Positions 18,704 through 28,092 of a stretch of 64,000 bases of DNA are shown here, in pieces. The notes below the pieces were generated by a model. The model was given only the letters and a program-made list of their open reading frames with translations. It made no database searches and was not told where the DNA came from. Numbering within the stretch: the stretch's first letter is position 1; each line of letters begins with the position of its first letter. Made by a program: the position numbers and the translations under genes. The DNA is from Durusdinium trenchii. Taxonomy: Eukaryota; Sar; Dinophyceae; Suessiales; Symbiodiniaceae. The stretch is taken from assembly GCA_963970005.1 (NCBI GenBank), contig CAXAMN010015336.1:1-64000 (forward strand), read 5' to 3'.

Positions 18704-21700
18704 TCACTTCGCCAGGTACACCGGGGAGTCCAACGCCTCTCGAATGGCGGTCGCCAGTGCCTGCTTCAACCCAGGCGCCCATGCCGACCAGTCTCGGCTC
18801 TGCTTGATCCTCTCCGTCAGGTTCTCCGCTAGGGCCGCATCTCCTCCACTCCCATGTCCCCGGATGTCCTGCAGCTCGGCCAGCCTCGGGATGTTGGTTC
18901 CCAATCGCGTGGGTTTTCTTCTCGAGTGCCCCATGGGTCCTTGGTCGAAACTGACCTCCATCAGACCCCAGCGATCTCTGACTGCTCTCCATTCTGGCCA
19001 GCTCCAATAGGATGGGTACCTGCGGGCTTCCTTGTCCTCTGCCTTGAGATACTCCTCCGGGTCTTCAGGCTGTTCCAGTGCGGCCAGTGTCACCTTCGGG
19101 CTTCTAGCTAGCGCTGCTCGATGATGAAGGTACAACTGCGTCAGAAACAGGACCGTGTCATCCTCCACCTGCTTTCGTAGGTAGCGGTCCAGCTGTGGGA
19201 GACCAAACCGGTAAGGACCTTCACGTTCCCTCAGTGGTGGGGGTCCCGGCTGCTTGAATCTCAGTCTGCTCATCGTCCGGCATGGAGGTCCTCCCAACAA
19301 TGCACACACCGTCCCACCATCCGCCAAGTCCAGCAGGTAGGAGAAGATGTCGTCTCGCAGGAGGTTCATTCCTTGGTCAATGACCGTGTCAACGCAGATG
19401 ACCGCTCGACTTTCCGCCTCCAGTTCCTTTTGCCAAAATCTCTTTGAATCTCCGCTGAAGAGGTGGATCACAACCTCCTTGGACCTGCGGACTCTCCTTC
19501 TCTCATGCCTATTCCAAGGCAACCCCTCGCCGGTCCAGCCCTTCTTCGGGAGCAGCCTTTCGAGGATGTGGTGCGGTACCTCCGGGAAGAGGTCCTTCAG
19601 CTCGGACAGATACTTCGCCTCCTCGGGGTCCACTTCCAAGCCGATGTTCTCCCCAGCCAGATGTGCCAGCCGGGCCCTCTCCCTCACCATACTTCGCTCG
19701 ATCTCCTGGATCAGCTCATGAGCCAGTGTCTCATCAATCGTAGGGCACGAGTTCTCCACCTTCGTGTCTAGCACCAGTCCGGTGGGGTCCGTGAGCTCAA
19801 ATCTCGTCTTCTCCCAGACCGCCTCATAGCCCAAGGAAATGAGCACCCCCAGGGGGACGATGACCTGTACATCCTCCTTGGTCAGCAAGGTTCTCGTCCA
19901 CGGGAGCAATCTCAAGACCGCTGACCCGGCCGCCAATTCTACGTTGACCTCTTGGGCGCTCGCCCACTCCTCTTCTGATGAGGTTCTCCTCAAGCAGTGC
20001 GTGGCCCCTCCATCCAGAAGCGCTCTTCCACCTTCTCGAACCTCGAGGCTGCTTAGCCGAATGGCCTTCATCGACGAACATGGTCTCAAACTCTTCAGCA
20101 AAGTCGTCGCTTCACTCAACAGGTCCTTCATCTCTCCTGAAGTTCCCGCATCGCTCCCCCCAGTCTTGGGCCCAGCCTCCACTGTGTCCCCCTTTGCCTG
20201 GGCGGTCTGAACCTTCTCCTTGACGGACTTCACAGCCTGCTTCTCCGGCGACTCCTTCGATCTCAGCTTCACAGTCGGGCAGTCCTTCTTCGAATGGCCA
20301 GTTCCCGAACATCCGAAGCATCTTCCTTTCTTGTCGAGGCCACCCCATTCATGTTTGAAGCGACACTCCTGACCCTTTCTGCACCCATCATCAGTGCCCC
20401 AGAACCGACAGACTTTCTCCTCTGGCTTGCCGTCCAGGCGCCCCTTTCCGGTGCCCTTTTCTCCCTTTTCTTCAAGCATCGCCGTCATGGCCTTGACCTT
20501 CGTCGTAGGAGCAGTGACCGGTTTCACCTCCGGAGCCGGCTGCAACTCACTGATGGCCAATGATTCGGCTTCTGCCGTCAGCATGTCAGCGAAGCTCAGG
20601 ACAGTCTCCAGGGTTGGGGTCACGTCCACTCCCAGGGTTGCCCTTGTTGAAGACATTCGAAATGCCACATTGGACGTTTTCCCAACCAGCTCCGACATCT
20701 TATCCAGCGCTCCGAGCAACAAGGTGGCATCCGGAGTTGCGATCTCGAGCTCCTGTGCCCTCCTCAGACTCCGTCTCCATCCCCGAAGTGCCTCCGTCAC
20801 CTCGTTCATGCTCTGGGGTGCCTTGGGATCGACCAACTGTCGAAGCAACCGGGACCTCTCTGCCAATCCTCCAGGTTGGTATCTTCGAAACAAAGCGTAG
20901 AGGACCTCCACCGAACTGGTAGTCCTGCTGGCCAAAATCTCCGCCTTGATGCTTTGCGGCACCGCGTTAATCAACATCAGCTGACCTCGCTTTTCGAGTC
21001 GGCTCCAAACCCCGGAGCACTCAGCCGGAAGCCTTGGCCTGATGTAGAGTCTCTGTACCGGCTCTGCTTGAAGCCATTCGCGGTACGCCACCATGGCGAA
21101 GTTCAGCACATCCTCCCACCACTTCCAGCTTGTGGCACTTAAATCCTTCATCGTGGGCGTCACCAACTGGATCCAGTCTCCAAGGATCAACGAACCCAGA
21201 TCCCCTTCTCGTAAGTCTTGTAGAGGTGGTAGTTCCACTGACCGAATCACCTCCGCCCCATGTCCCTCCGTCGGGCTCGTGCCAAGCTGTCTCAACACCG
21301 ACTGGGCTGCCTGCTCAAGAGGAGACCCCTTGATCAACTCCTTCAAGCCTTCCCCATTAGCACCACCCTCTCGATCTGCTTCTCGGAGGCGTCCATCACA
21401 TAGTCCCCACCCTCCGACACCCCAAGAACCGGGCACTTCAGGAACTCCCGAACCCCGAGGTACTTGGTCTCTCCTCATAGTGTCACCCTTCACGGATACC
21501 GGGAACTCTGGAATCTGCAAATCGGCCCACGCCTGACTTGAGTTCTCTTTCTGTCCCTTCACTGGTGTGCACGGGGGAGGATCTTTCGGAGGTGAAGGCG
21601 GTGGAGTAGTCGTCGGAGGTCTCGGCGCATCTTCGATCGCTCCCTTCGGCTTCCCCTTCGACTCCTTGACCTCCTTTCTCAACTCCCCAACCTCCTTCTT

Positions 21701-21868
21701 CAGGGCGGCATTCTGTGCCATGACTGCTCGGAGGAGTTCCTTGATGTCCATTGAAACCCCCCGTTCTTCGTCAGTGGGCTCCACCCTTCCCGAAGACTGG
21801 GGCCCATCAGCTTCTCCATCCGGCAACGCGGAAGGTCGCATAGCCCTCAGTCTCGCCTCAGCCTGCAT
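18704..21868 (-). CDS. Copia ORF2: Gag, protease and methyltransferase-like domain
   Basis: 1054 residues. Residues ~40-72 form a likely coiled coil. Gag occupies ~110-480. A CCCH zinc finger (CRFWGTDDGC, then QECRFKH, ~487-507) and a CCHC knuckle (CFGCSGTGHSKKDC, ~515-530) follow. The aspartic protease has LLDGGATH (~615-622), with Gly where most Copia proteases have Ser or Thr. At ~795-985 lies a region resembling cytosine-5 DNA methyltransferases: IHLFSG (motif I), VICVDTV, GGPPCRTMS (motif IV with the catalytic Cys, but Arg for Gln), and FDQGPMGHSRRKPTR in the place of motif VIII. It ends in TGA, directly followed in the same frame by the ATG of ORF3. All domains are seen in sequence; methyltransferase activity is not shown. 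Confidence 0.88.
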   Translation of the reverse strand: MQAEARLRAMRPSALPDGEADGPQSSGRVEPTDEERGVSMDIKELLRAVMAQNAALKKEVGELRKEVKESKGKPKGAIEDAPRPPTTTPPPSPPKDPPPCTPVKGQKENSSQAWADLQIPEFPVSVKGDTMRRDQVPRGSGVPEVPGSWGVGGWGLCDGRLREADREGGANGEGLKELIKGSPLEQAAQSVLRQLGTSPTEGHGAEVIRSVELPPLQDLREGDLGSLILGDWIQLVTPTMKDLSATSWKWWEDVLNFAMVAYREWLQAEPVQRLYIRPRLPAECSGVWSRLEKRGQLMLINAVPQSIKAEILASRTTSSVEVLYALFRRYQPGGLAERSRLLRQLVDPKAPQSMNEVTEALRGWRRSLRRAQELEIATPDATLLLGALDKMSELVGKTSNVAFRMSSTRATLGVDVTPTLETVLSFADMLTAEAESLAISELQPAPEVKPVTAPTTKVKAMTAMLEEKGEKGTGKGRLDGKPEEKVCRFWGTDDGCRKGQECRFKHEWGGLDKKGRCFGCSGTGHSKKDCPTVKLRSKESPEKQAVKSVKEKVQTAQAKGDTVEAGPKTGGSDAGTSGEMKDLLSEATTLLKSLRPCSSMKAIRLSSLEVREGGRALLDGGATHCLRRTSSEEEWASAQEVNVELAAGSAVLRLLPWTRTLLTKEDVQVIVPLGVLISLGYEAVWEKTRFELTDPTGLVLDTKVENSCPTIDETLAHELIQEIERSMVRERARLAHLAGENIGLEVDPEEAKYLSELKDLFPEVPHHILERLLPKKGWTGEGLPWNRHERRRVRRSKEVVIHLFSGDSKRFWQKELEAESRAVICVDTVIDQGMNLLRDDIFSYLLDLADGGTVCALLGGPPCRTMSRLRFKQPGPPPLREREGPYRFGLPQLDRYLRKQVEDDTVLFLTQLYLHHRAALARSPKVTLAALEQPEDPEEYLKAEDKEARRYPSYWSWPEWRAVRDRWGLMEVSFDQGPMGHSRRKPTRLGTNIPRLAELQDIRGHGSGGDAALAENLTERIKQSRDWSAWAPGLKQALATAIREALDSPVYLAK

Positions 21869-22185
21869 CCGCTCGCTCCAGAAGGGATTGATCTGGACGG
21901 CCTTGGAAGCATCACCTTTTCCTTTCCCAGGATGCTCACCTCGACGTTGAGGCCCATATAGCTCATGGGCGGGCCGTGGGCCGGCACCAGCGCCGTCGAA
22001 GCTGGCACCAAAGCGTCAGTGGCATCCTCCAGGGCCAAGATCTCTTCTTCCTTGGCACTCTCCATCGACCCTTCTTCTGGCGTGCTAGCCGCCTTCGCCG
22101 CCCCAGCCGCGCCAGCTGCGCCCGCTGCCGCACCAGCCGCCGCGCTCGCCCCAGCGCCGGCCGCCCTCGACGGCATGGGAGCCAA
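21847..22185 (-). CDS. Copia ORF1: N-terminal Gag fragment
   Basis: 112 residues beginning ~50 bp inside the primer-binding site. The first 40 residues are an alanine/glycine-rich low-complexity run, followed by an acidic stretch (SAKEEEILALEDATDA) and GPPMSYMGLNVEVSILGK. After that the frame loses protein character, while the next frame continues it, so the natural product probably passes from this frame into ORF2 by a -1 shift near 21915-21925. The two frames overlap by 22 bp. A programmed shift, an intron (a GTGAGC follows NVE) or a simple indel are all possible. Confidence 0.65.
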   Translation of the reverse strand: MAPMPSRAAGAGASAAAGAAAGAAGAAGAAKAASTPEEGSMESAKEEEILALEDATDALVPASTALVPAHGPPMSYMGLNVEVSILGKEKVMLPRPSRSIPSGASGCRLRRD

Positions 22186-22235
22186 CTACCGACCCTTCCA
22201 CGTGAAGGTATCGGGTGGTCTTCAGACCCGGTCCG

Positions 22236-22249
22236 TTGGGCTCATAACC
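22236..22249 (-). other. Primer-binding site (initiator tRNA-Met half-molecule type)
   Basis: Immediately inside the 5' LTR. The + strand reads ggGGGCTCATAACC-like sequence (core GGGCTCATAACC), which equals the 5' anticodon stem and loop of eukaryotic initiator tRNA-Met (CAU anticodon). The element strand is therefore complementary to that arm. Drosophila copia is known to use a tRNA-iMet fragment cleaved in the anticodon arm; the same is inferred here. The Gag start lies only ~50 bp downstream. Confidence 0.75.
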
Positions 22250-22412
22250 TACGAGAGCGCGTCGCTCCTTTTCTGCTGGTAAAAAGGGCTTCAGGTGCAC
22301 CTAGTCAAACGTTCGTGACCCAGTTGGAAAATGCTACTCTTGATCATAGCCAAAAGGCCTTGACCTAGCAAACCGAACTTGGTACACTTCTTCATTTGTG
22401 CGGGCTTCCACA
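22250..22412 (-). repeat. 5' LTR of the Copia element
   Basis: 163 bp; on the element strand it starts TGTGGAAG and ends CTCTCGTA. It differs from the other LTR at one base (22307 against 13800). The inner boundary could shift by up to 4 bp because aacc precedes the repeat on both sides. Confidence 0.9.
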
Positions 22413-22417
22413 GAACC
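22413..22417. repeat. Target-site duplication, right
   Basis: gaacc directly outside the 5' LTR. Dropping one copy rejoins the two halves of the host family A element. Confidence 0.75.
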
Positions 22418-22464
22418 AATCCCTATAGGTTTTGAGGGACGAAGGGCTGTTTGGAGCGTCTGGG

Positions 22465-23860
22465 TGTTTACGCATTCTTTTTTAATACAATGCATGATGT
22501 AAAAAAAAACCTCCAGGTTTCACACATCCAAAGTGGTTGCTGTACACTCACACCCCTTTTTTTATTGTGTGGCCTTTGATTTGGATTGGATTTGCTATGC
22601 TGCAGCTCTCCCCTTCTGAACTTGAAGGTCTGATTCGCAGTATTCTGAAACCTGATTAGGCCTGTATTGGTTGATCAGTTTTATCATCTAATTGTAATTC
22701 ATTTGTATATATATATATATATACTAGCTATATTGAAGATAGACATTCCAAACAGCCTGCTCCCTCAAAAACATAGAAACCCTGAGACACCATGAAACAC
22801 CCAATGAAACAGCACCAGACCCTTTCAATCCAACGCCCCTACACCTCCGTTGTCGTACCCTCCTCCGGTTCGGGCTCACCCACTTGGGCCCCCCAGTCCG
22901 GAGGCGCCCGCGCCGCCGGTGACGGCCGTCGCGGCGCCTGGAGTGGACTTCGGCGGCGAGACGCCGGGTGAAGGCCGAGACCGGGCGGGAGGGGGCAGGG
23001 AGAGGGAGGAGCAGTGTTTGATACCAGGACCCCACAGTTGGGGGTGGTGAATGGGGTGTCCTGCTATATGTCCTGGTAGATATTTTTTACTTCACCATCA
23101 CTCTCAAAGTTAGGGTGGTGATTGGATGGAACATCTACATCATCAGGGGGGGTCTATACGCTACCCTTGTGGTTTGTTTTTTTTTGGTGGGGGTTTATGC
23201 TTGGGAGACGTGACCAAATGGACAGACGACCGGACAGGGACTCAACACCTTCGAAGCTGACTCAGCAGCGATGAATCCAGCGGTGACTGGACAGGCACCT
23301 TCCCAAGCTCGGTCGGAGTCCACGTCAACCGGTGATCTGGCGCCATGTCGACCGGTTGTTCGGGCCTCTGAGACCTAGAAGCAGTCACTGGGATCCACTT
23401 AGATGGATCTCCAGTGGCGGGTTGGCCAGAAAGGCCCGGAACCAGCGGGTTGAGACGCGACGCGTAGACGGGTCGGTGAGTCGATGCCGCCGAAACAACG
23501 GCATGAAACAAAGGCCTTGGGCCTTAGCCTTCACGTCGGAGTGGTTTTGAGAAGCATCTGGTGAGTGGATGTGATAGGGGCAACCCCCTACTTGTGCCCT
23601 CCAAGTTCGGCACCCCTTTTACGGCCAAGTCCTGCGGTGTACGTTGTTGGTTTACGGGTTGGCCATGGTTGGCAAGGCCTGGCAAGACCGGCTGCAGCTG
23701 CAGCATTACCAACTGGACCCTCCTGGTCGTTCGGTGGGTGGTTTCCCGTTCGTGCGGTGCCCAGCTGAACCTCGGAGGGTCCGGCGTATGGGCCGTTGGT
23801 TCGGGTTGGTTCGGGTCCGGCGCCCGTTCCGTTCTGGGTCAGGTCACCCTCCAGGTCGGA
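22465..23860. other. No recognised gene
   Basis: An AT microsatellite at 22707-22724, a decayed family A left end near 22739-22785, a G+C-rich patch at 22855-23010, and a K-like fragment at 23577-23620. Confidence 0.4.
22707..22724. repeat. AT microsatellite
   Basis: Nine TA units. Confidence 0.9.
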
Positions 23861-23945
23861 CCAAGAGAGGTTGAACAGCCTGAAAACGCCCATCCCTATA
23901 CGTACCACTATGGGGTCCTAGTTCAGGTCTCTCAACCTCTCTTGG
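23861..23945. repeat. Miniature element family C
   Basis: CCAAGAGAGG...CCTCTCTTGG, ga on both sides. Confidence 0.7.
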
Positions 23946-24156
23946 GAGGGTCCAATGAGTCTGGCCTGCATCACCCCTCACCCTCATGTACCTCCTATCG
24001 TCCCAGGCGACATCGCCGCGCTGGTGATCGCCACTGGACGAAATGTCCAGAGCCTCCAGAAGACCTTACGGCCGCGCGGACGAAGCAACGGGTCGGAAGG
24101 TTGGTCGTCCACACCGGTGGCGGGAACGGGAGGGAACGGTCGGAAGCCGATCCTAC

Positions 24157-24251
24157 CTGGACCCTCCGACCCTCGGGGTGTCCTGGCTGGACTACCCCAC
24201 ACTACCGGCCGTTCGGCTTCCAGACAGGGCACCCCGACTGGAGGGTCCTGG
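24157..24251. repeat. Miniature element family H
   Basis: CTGGACCCTCC...GGAGGGTCCTGG around the core gtgtcctggctggactaccc. Confidence 0.5.
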
Positions 24252-25203
24252 TATAGGGTCTCAATTCAAAACCCATTCTTTTTCCCGCCTGAAATCGCCC
24301 CTTTGCGCTCGCCCAACTCGTCCTGAACACTTTGGATCAAGTTTCGTGTATGTTCTCCACCCATCCCGACACCATCGAAGCTCACGGGCGCCCCCCCTCC
24401 AAAGACACGAGACACCACATCCTGGTGCCTCCACCACACCTCCTTTCAGCGCCTCCCTGCTCCCCGCGGCCGCGCCCGGACCCACGTCCAGACCAAAGGT
24501 CGTTGCTCCGCGCCGGCTTTGGCACCAACGCCGTGCTGGTCTCCCAGAGCGCGCCAGGCGCGGTTGGCGCGAGAGTTTCGAGTTTCGTGGTGCGAGGGAG
24601 CGAGGACGTTAGTCGGGTCGAGATGGTAGTCCGAGCAGAGGTTTGAAAGAAGCAATCAATTGGGTGGGTGGATGGATCGAGGGGTAGAAGCAAAATTTAT
24701 AGTTTATAAGCACTAAAGGTCACTATAAGGTTATAATCACGGTTTCAATCCTGGCAGAATGGTTGCATCATAACCATGCATGTGCCCACCAGGACCCTCT
24801 AAGGGGTGCCCAATGGAAGCCTATAGGTAGTGTGGGGTAGTCCATTGGACACCCCTTAGAGGGTCCTGGCAGAGTGTGTACCAGTTTTCTTCGGCCATAT
24901 GGTACCCCAAAAAGATCGTTTCACGGGGCCAAGCTCACGCGCGCCGCGGGTCTCGACCGGTAGAGCTCAGGCGCCGCGGGTCTCGACTCGGCCAGGCGAA
25001 GCGTCTCGGGAGCTCTGCGGAGACCTGGGCATCGCCTGGGCCGGGCCCTCGCCCCACCTGGACGTGGCGACCTTCGACGGCGAGGCGCGCCGCGTTGCGG
25101 GGAGCGTGGGCGGCAGTCGGCAGTCTCAGACAGGACGGGTTTGGGATGTAAAGAACAGCCAGGAAGTTCCCGGGGGCCGAACCGTGACATCCACGAAGGG
25201 TTG
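24252..25203. other. No firm gene; two G+C-rich islands
   Basis: Islands at 24440-24620 and 24930-25130 are open in several frames (for example LGIAWAGPSPHLDVATFDGE near 25030) without a recognisable family. Confidence 0.35.
24789..24869. repeat. Miniature element family H
   Basis: CCAGGACCCTCTAAGG...CCTTAGAGGGTCCTGG; a well-preserved inverted repeat. Confidence 0.65.
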
Positions 25204-25294
25204 AGAGGTTGAGAGGTCGCTTCACGTTCGGACCCCGGTCTGTGGTATACGTATGAGATGGGCGACCTTTTCAGGCTGTGAAAAACCTCTCTTA
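25204..25294. repeat. Miniature element family C, cgcttcacgttcgg subtype
   Basis: Matches 32505-32599 along most of its length; both terminal tetranucleotides are altered. Confidence 0.6.
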
Positions 25295-25851
25295 GTATTC
25301 AATGCAACCAGTTTCGAAGCACTCCGACATGAAACTGCATGGCTGTGTTCTTCTTGAAAAGAAGACTCACCAGACCCGTCAATCGGTTCAGAACGAAGGA
25401 ACGCCTGAACGGATGGAGTGACCAGGCTTGTACATTGAAGGAGCGGACGCCCAGTGAATCCACCCTTTCCTGCGCTGTTACGTCTGATTGATGGCCTCCG
25501 AAAAAAGAACAAACCGAAACGACTACAAGCACCCGAAAACTACCAGGTCAACAAGGGCTCGAGCTGTTATCCTTCCCAACCCTCGAACGATGAGACCCTG
25601 TGCTGCTATTGTTCCTTCTTTCCATGCAGGGTGCTTTCGAACAGTTTTCCGGAATGACTTACCACCTGGAAACCCGAATCCTTTCTCTTTTCGGAAGTGC
25701 TTGGGAAAACGATCCATGTGTTGTTGGGACTGGGTGCGGAATGGCTGGCACCTGACTCGCCCTAACGGGCCACCCGGCCGACCGCGGTAGAGGACAGCCG
25801 TCGAAGAAAAACGCCAGGCGAAGAATAGGGCCAGGGGCGTCTCTCCCCCTA

Positions 25852-25936
25852 CCAAGAGAGGTTGAGAGACCTGAACTAAGACCCTGTAGTGGTACATATG
25901 CGATGGGCGACCTTAGGGCTGTCCAAGCTCTCTTGG
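25852..25936. repeat. Miniature element family C
   Basis: CCAAGAGAGG...CTCTCTTGG, TA on both sides. Confidence 0.72.
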
Positions 25937-26155
25937 TATTTGCAGCTACACCATTCAACTTTGGACGTTCTTTGTTTCCGGAACATCTGGATCACACTAT
26001 CACATTGATTAGACTCTGACCGATAGTGGCTTCTTTCAAGTCCCTCTCCCCCCTTCAGGCAGGAAGCAGTCCCCTCTAACATGATCGACTCAGCAGTCTT
26101 CAACTCCGAGCTGCTTGAAAACACCATTCCAAGACCTCCAAGAGCCAAAGAACTT

Positions 26156-26237
26156 CCAAGAGAGGTTGAGAGACCTGAACTAGGACCCCATAGTGGTACG
26201 TATGGGATGGGCTATAAGGCTGTTCAACCTCTCTTGG
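26156..26237. repeat. Miniature element family C
   Basis: CCAAGAGAGG...CCTCTCTTGG around ggacccc and gtacgtatgggatggg, almost the same as 57620-57702. Confidence 0.75.
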
Positions 26238-26311
26238 TTTCCTGGACCATCCTCTGTCTGTCTGGACGCCCCGATCTCCACTGATCTTGTTCGGGATCGG
26301 CGTCGCACACC

Positions 26312-26392
26312 CCAAGAGAGGTTTTTCACAGCCATCCCATACGTACCACAGACCGGGGTCCGAACGTGAAGCGACCTCTCGACCTCTCTTGG
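26312..26392. repeat. Miniature element family C, inverted subtype
   Basis: Full ends; the interior reads as the reverse of the cgcttcacgttcgg subtype. Confidence 0.72.
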
Positions 26393-26395
26393 CCC

Positions 26396-26603
26396 GATCT
26401 GGCCGCCGGCGGCTCCCCCCGCACCACAACTTCCGAAGCCTTCAGCGAAGCCTTCGCCGCGGAAGCCAAGCCCCTCCTCCGTGGGGGTTTCGCGGCCGGG
26501 TCGGCCGTGCGGCTGCGCGAAGATGCCAGGCCGATCCGTGGGTTCACTACGGGAGATCCTTGGATCACGCACCTCGGATCGGAATGCGGAGAGGTTGAAG
26601 AAC
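26396..26603 (+). CDS. Possible exon between two miniature elements
   Basis: One frame reads DLAAGGSPRTTTSEAFSEAF, AAEAKPLLRGGFAAGSAV, GFTTGDPWITHLGSECGEVEE, ending against a truncated family A copy; a family C copy abuts the left side. The segment is G+C-rich and free of repeat signatures. It may be an exon or unique spacer. Not recognised. Confidence 0.2.
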
Positions 26604-26605
26604 CA

Positions 26606-26683
26606 CCCAGACGCGAGCCCTGGGCCCGAACCTATGGAGGGGTCGGACCCGAATCCTCTGGAGGGGTCAGGGGTCTCAAATAC
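26606..26683. repeat. Miniature element family A, right end missing
   Basis: CCCAGACGCGAGCCC start, then the tatggaggggtcggaccc core; similarity ends at ctcaaatacg. Confidence 0.6.
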
Positions 26684-26746
26684 GGGGGCAAGTCCGCGCA
26701 TGGAAACGCGCCGCGTTTCACGCGGAGGAAAGAGATCTTCCAACTA

Positions 26747-26838
26747 CCAACAGAGGTTGAATGGCCCTAATAGACTTATATACCATGATTAGGTACCCCA
26801 GTGGGGTCCTAGTTCAGGTCACGAACGACCTCTCTTGG
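26747..26838. repeat. Miniature element family C/D hybrid
   Basis: CCAACAGAGG left end (D type) and CCTCTCTTGG right end (C type), TA on both sides. Confidence 0.65.
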
Positions 26839-27348
26839 TATAAGCAACATGTCTGCCGAACTTGGCTGGTTTTGATTGATGCAATAGGGCAGAACATGAA
26901 AGCACCAGTTGGAAGATCCAGGCACAAGGGATCAAAATGGTATACTTCCGATTTGAAAAGGATTTGATATACCCAAAAATGGTGGGGTGAACCTGGGGGC
27001 CCCGTGCATCTCTTTCCGAAAGACCGGGCGACAGATTCCAGGTCCCGCGATGCTTCTCCATCATTCGCCCCTGGGAATTCTCAGTGACGCTATGGAACAC
27101 TACCCATCCTGTTTTTTTGGGGGGGTGTCCTGACTATCCAGCCCACTATCTTTAGTAATCTCCAACACCCAGACTACGCATGGCCCAGGTCATTTGAGGC
27201 ACACTCTATGTTTGCAAAGCATCTGCCAGCCTCCAACAGGTCACCTTGGGGGTCTTGGGCCCCTCGAACAAGGAGACCCTGAGGCCAGTTGGATACCAGG
27301 GCCTTTAGGGCCCATGGGGTGGAGAATGGACATCCCGAATCACCTCCA

Positions 27349-27441
27349 CCAGCACCCGAGACCTGCCAGGTCACCACTGGTTCGACCTGAGAGGGCCAGG
27401 CCCAACCCTCCATTTCGGAGACCTGTTGGTCGTCGGGGCTG
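27349..27441. repeat. Miniature element family F
   Basis: CCAGCACCCGAGACCTGCC start; interior ggtcaccactggttcgacct; right end decayed. Confidence 0.5.
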
Positions 27442-27471
27442 GGTTTTTCAGGGGCTATGATCCCAGACACT

Positions 27472-27561
27472 CCATGGGACTGCCATATATGCCGCCCCAT
27501 TGACCCCCCTGGCACCATCCCAACTGATCGGCAAATATGGCAGTCCCATGGAGTGTCTGGG
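27472..27561. repeat. Miniature element family B
   Basis: CCCAGACACTCCATGGGACT and its complement at the end, flanked by gat on both sides; a long near-perfect hairpin. Confidence 0.85.
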
Positions 27562-27774
27562 GATTAGACTCCCCAAGAAGACCCGGGGACCCAGGTACTT
27601 GGACCCGTTGACCTGTCTCTGCAGCAACGTTCTTCTATCAGACTTCCCCCCCCCCCCACTCCACAGCTGAATCTCCACGGTGCCCTGTGTGGACTTCCAA
27701 CAATCTATCCCAGGCACAGCTCGGTTCCTTTGGTACAAAAAACCTTCAAAAACCCATGGGATGGGCCAACCAAT

Positions 27775-27987
27775 CCATTCCGCGCCCCTGTCGCTCGGAA
27801 TGCCGAAAGACGCGGCGCGGAAAACGGGCCGTTGTCCGACGCGCGGAGCGCTTCACGAGCCGAGGCCAAGAAGCACTTCGCAGAGCGGGACTTCCGCTCT
27901 CTCTTCATCGCCGAGGAAAGCACCGGGGAGGTCACACGGACCCTGCAGGGTCCCGTTTCGCGGAAGAGCCGGAAGGGGACCCTGTGA
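27775..27987 (+). CDS. Possible exon, unrecognised
   Basis: The frame reads RAEAKKHFAERDFRSLFIAEE and TRTLQGPVSRKSRKGTL, with the composition of a charged soluble protein, and ends at TGA 27987, five bases before a family D element. G+C is high here compared with the flanks. No homologue is recognised; other frames also stay open, so support is weak. Confidence 0.22.
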   Translation, partial: PFRAPVARNAERRGAENGPLSDARSASRAEAKKHFAERDFRSLFIAEESTGEVTRTLQGPVSRKSRKGTL

Positions 27988-27991
27988 GTTC

Positions 27992-28072
27992 CCAGGTTGA
28001 AGAACCCGAACTAGACTATCCTAGTTCGGTACCCCTGTAGGGTCCAAGTTCAGGTCACTTAACCTCTGTTGG
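27992..28072. repeat. Miniature element family D
   Basis: ccaggttgaagaacccgaac start and aacctctgttgg end; inverted ctagactatcctag core. Confidence 0.65.
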
Positions 28073-28092
28073 TCACGACATCTCACAACTCA

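Larger units (their letters stand above)
13743..22412 (-). mobile_element. Complete Copia-type LTR retrotransposon
   Basis: About 8.67 kb, read from right to left. Two 163-bp direct repeats bound it and a 5-bp duplication (gaacc) flanks it. Domain order is Gag, protease, methyltransferase-like domain, integrase, reverse transcriptase, RNase H, hydrophobic segments, dUTPase, 3' ORF. Integrase before reverse transcriptase is the defining Copia (Pseudoviridae-type) order. The LTRs differ at a single base, so insertion was recent, yet the coding region is divided into five reading frames. The element sits inside an older family A miniature element whose two halves flank it. Confidence 0.93.
13664..22464. 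repeat. Family A element split by the Copia insertion
   Basis: Left part 13664-13742 begins CCCAGACGCGAG; right part 22418-22464 ends GAGCGTCTGGG. Removing the retrotransposon and one gaacc leaves a normal ~120-bp family A element, closest in layout to the copy at 28582-28697. Confidence 0.8.

Noticed and set aside
13891-21536. Long + strand open frames across the Copia element (for example 13891-14682 and 21093-21536)
   Set aside because: They are antisense shadows of well-supported minus-strand domains.
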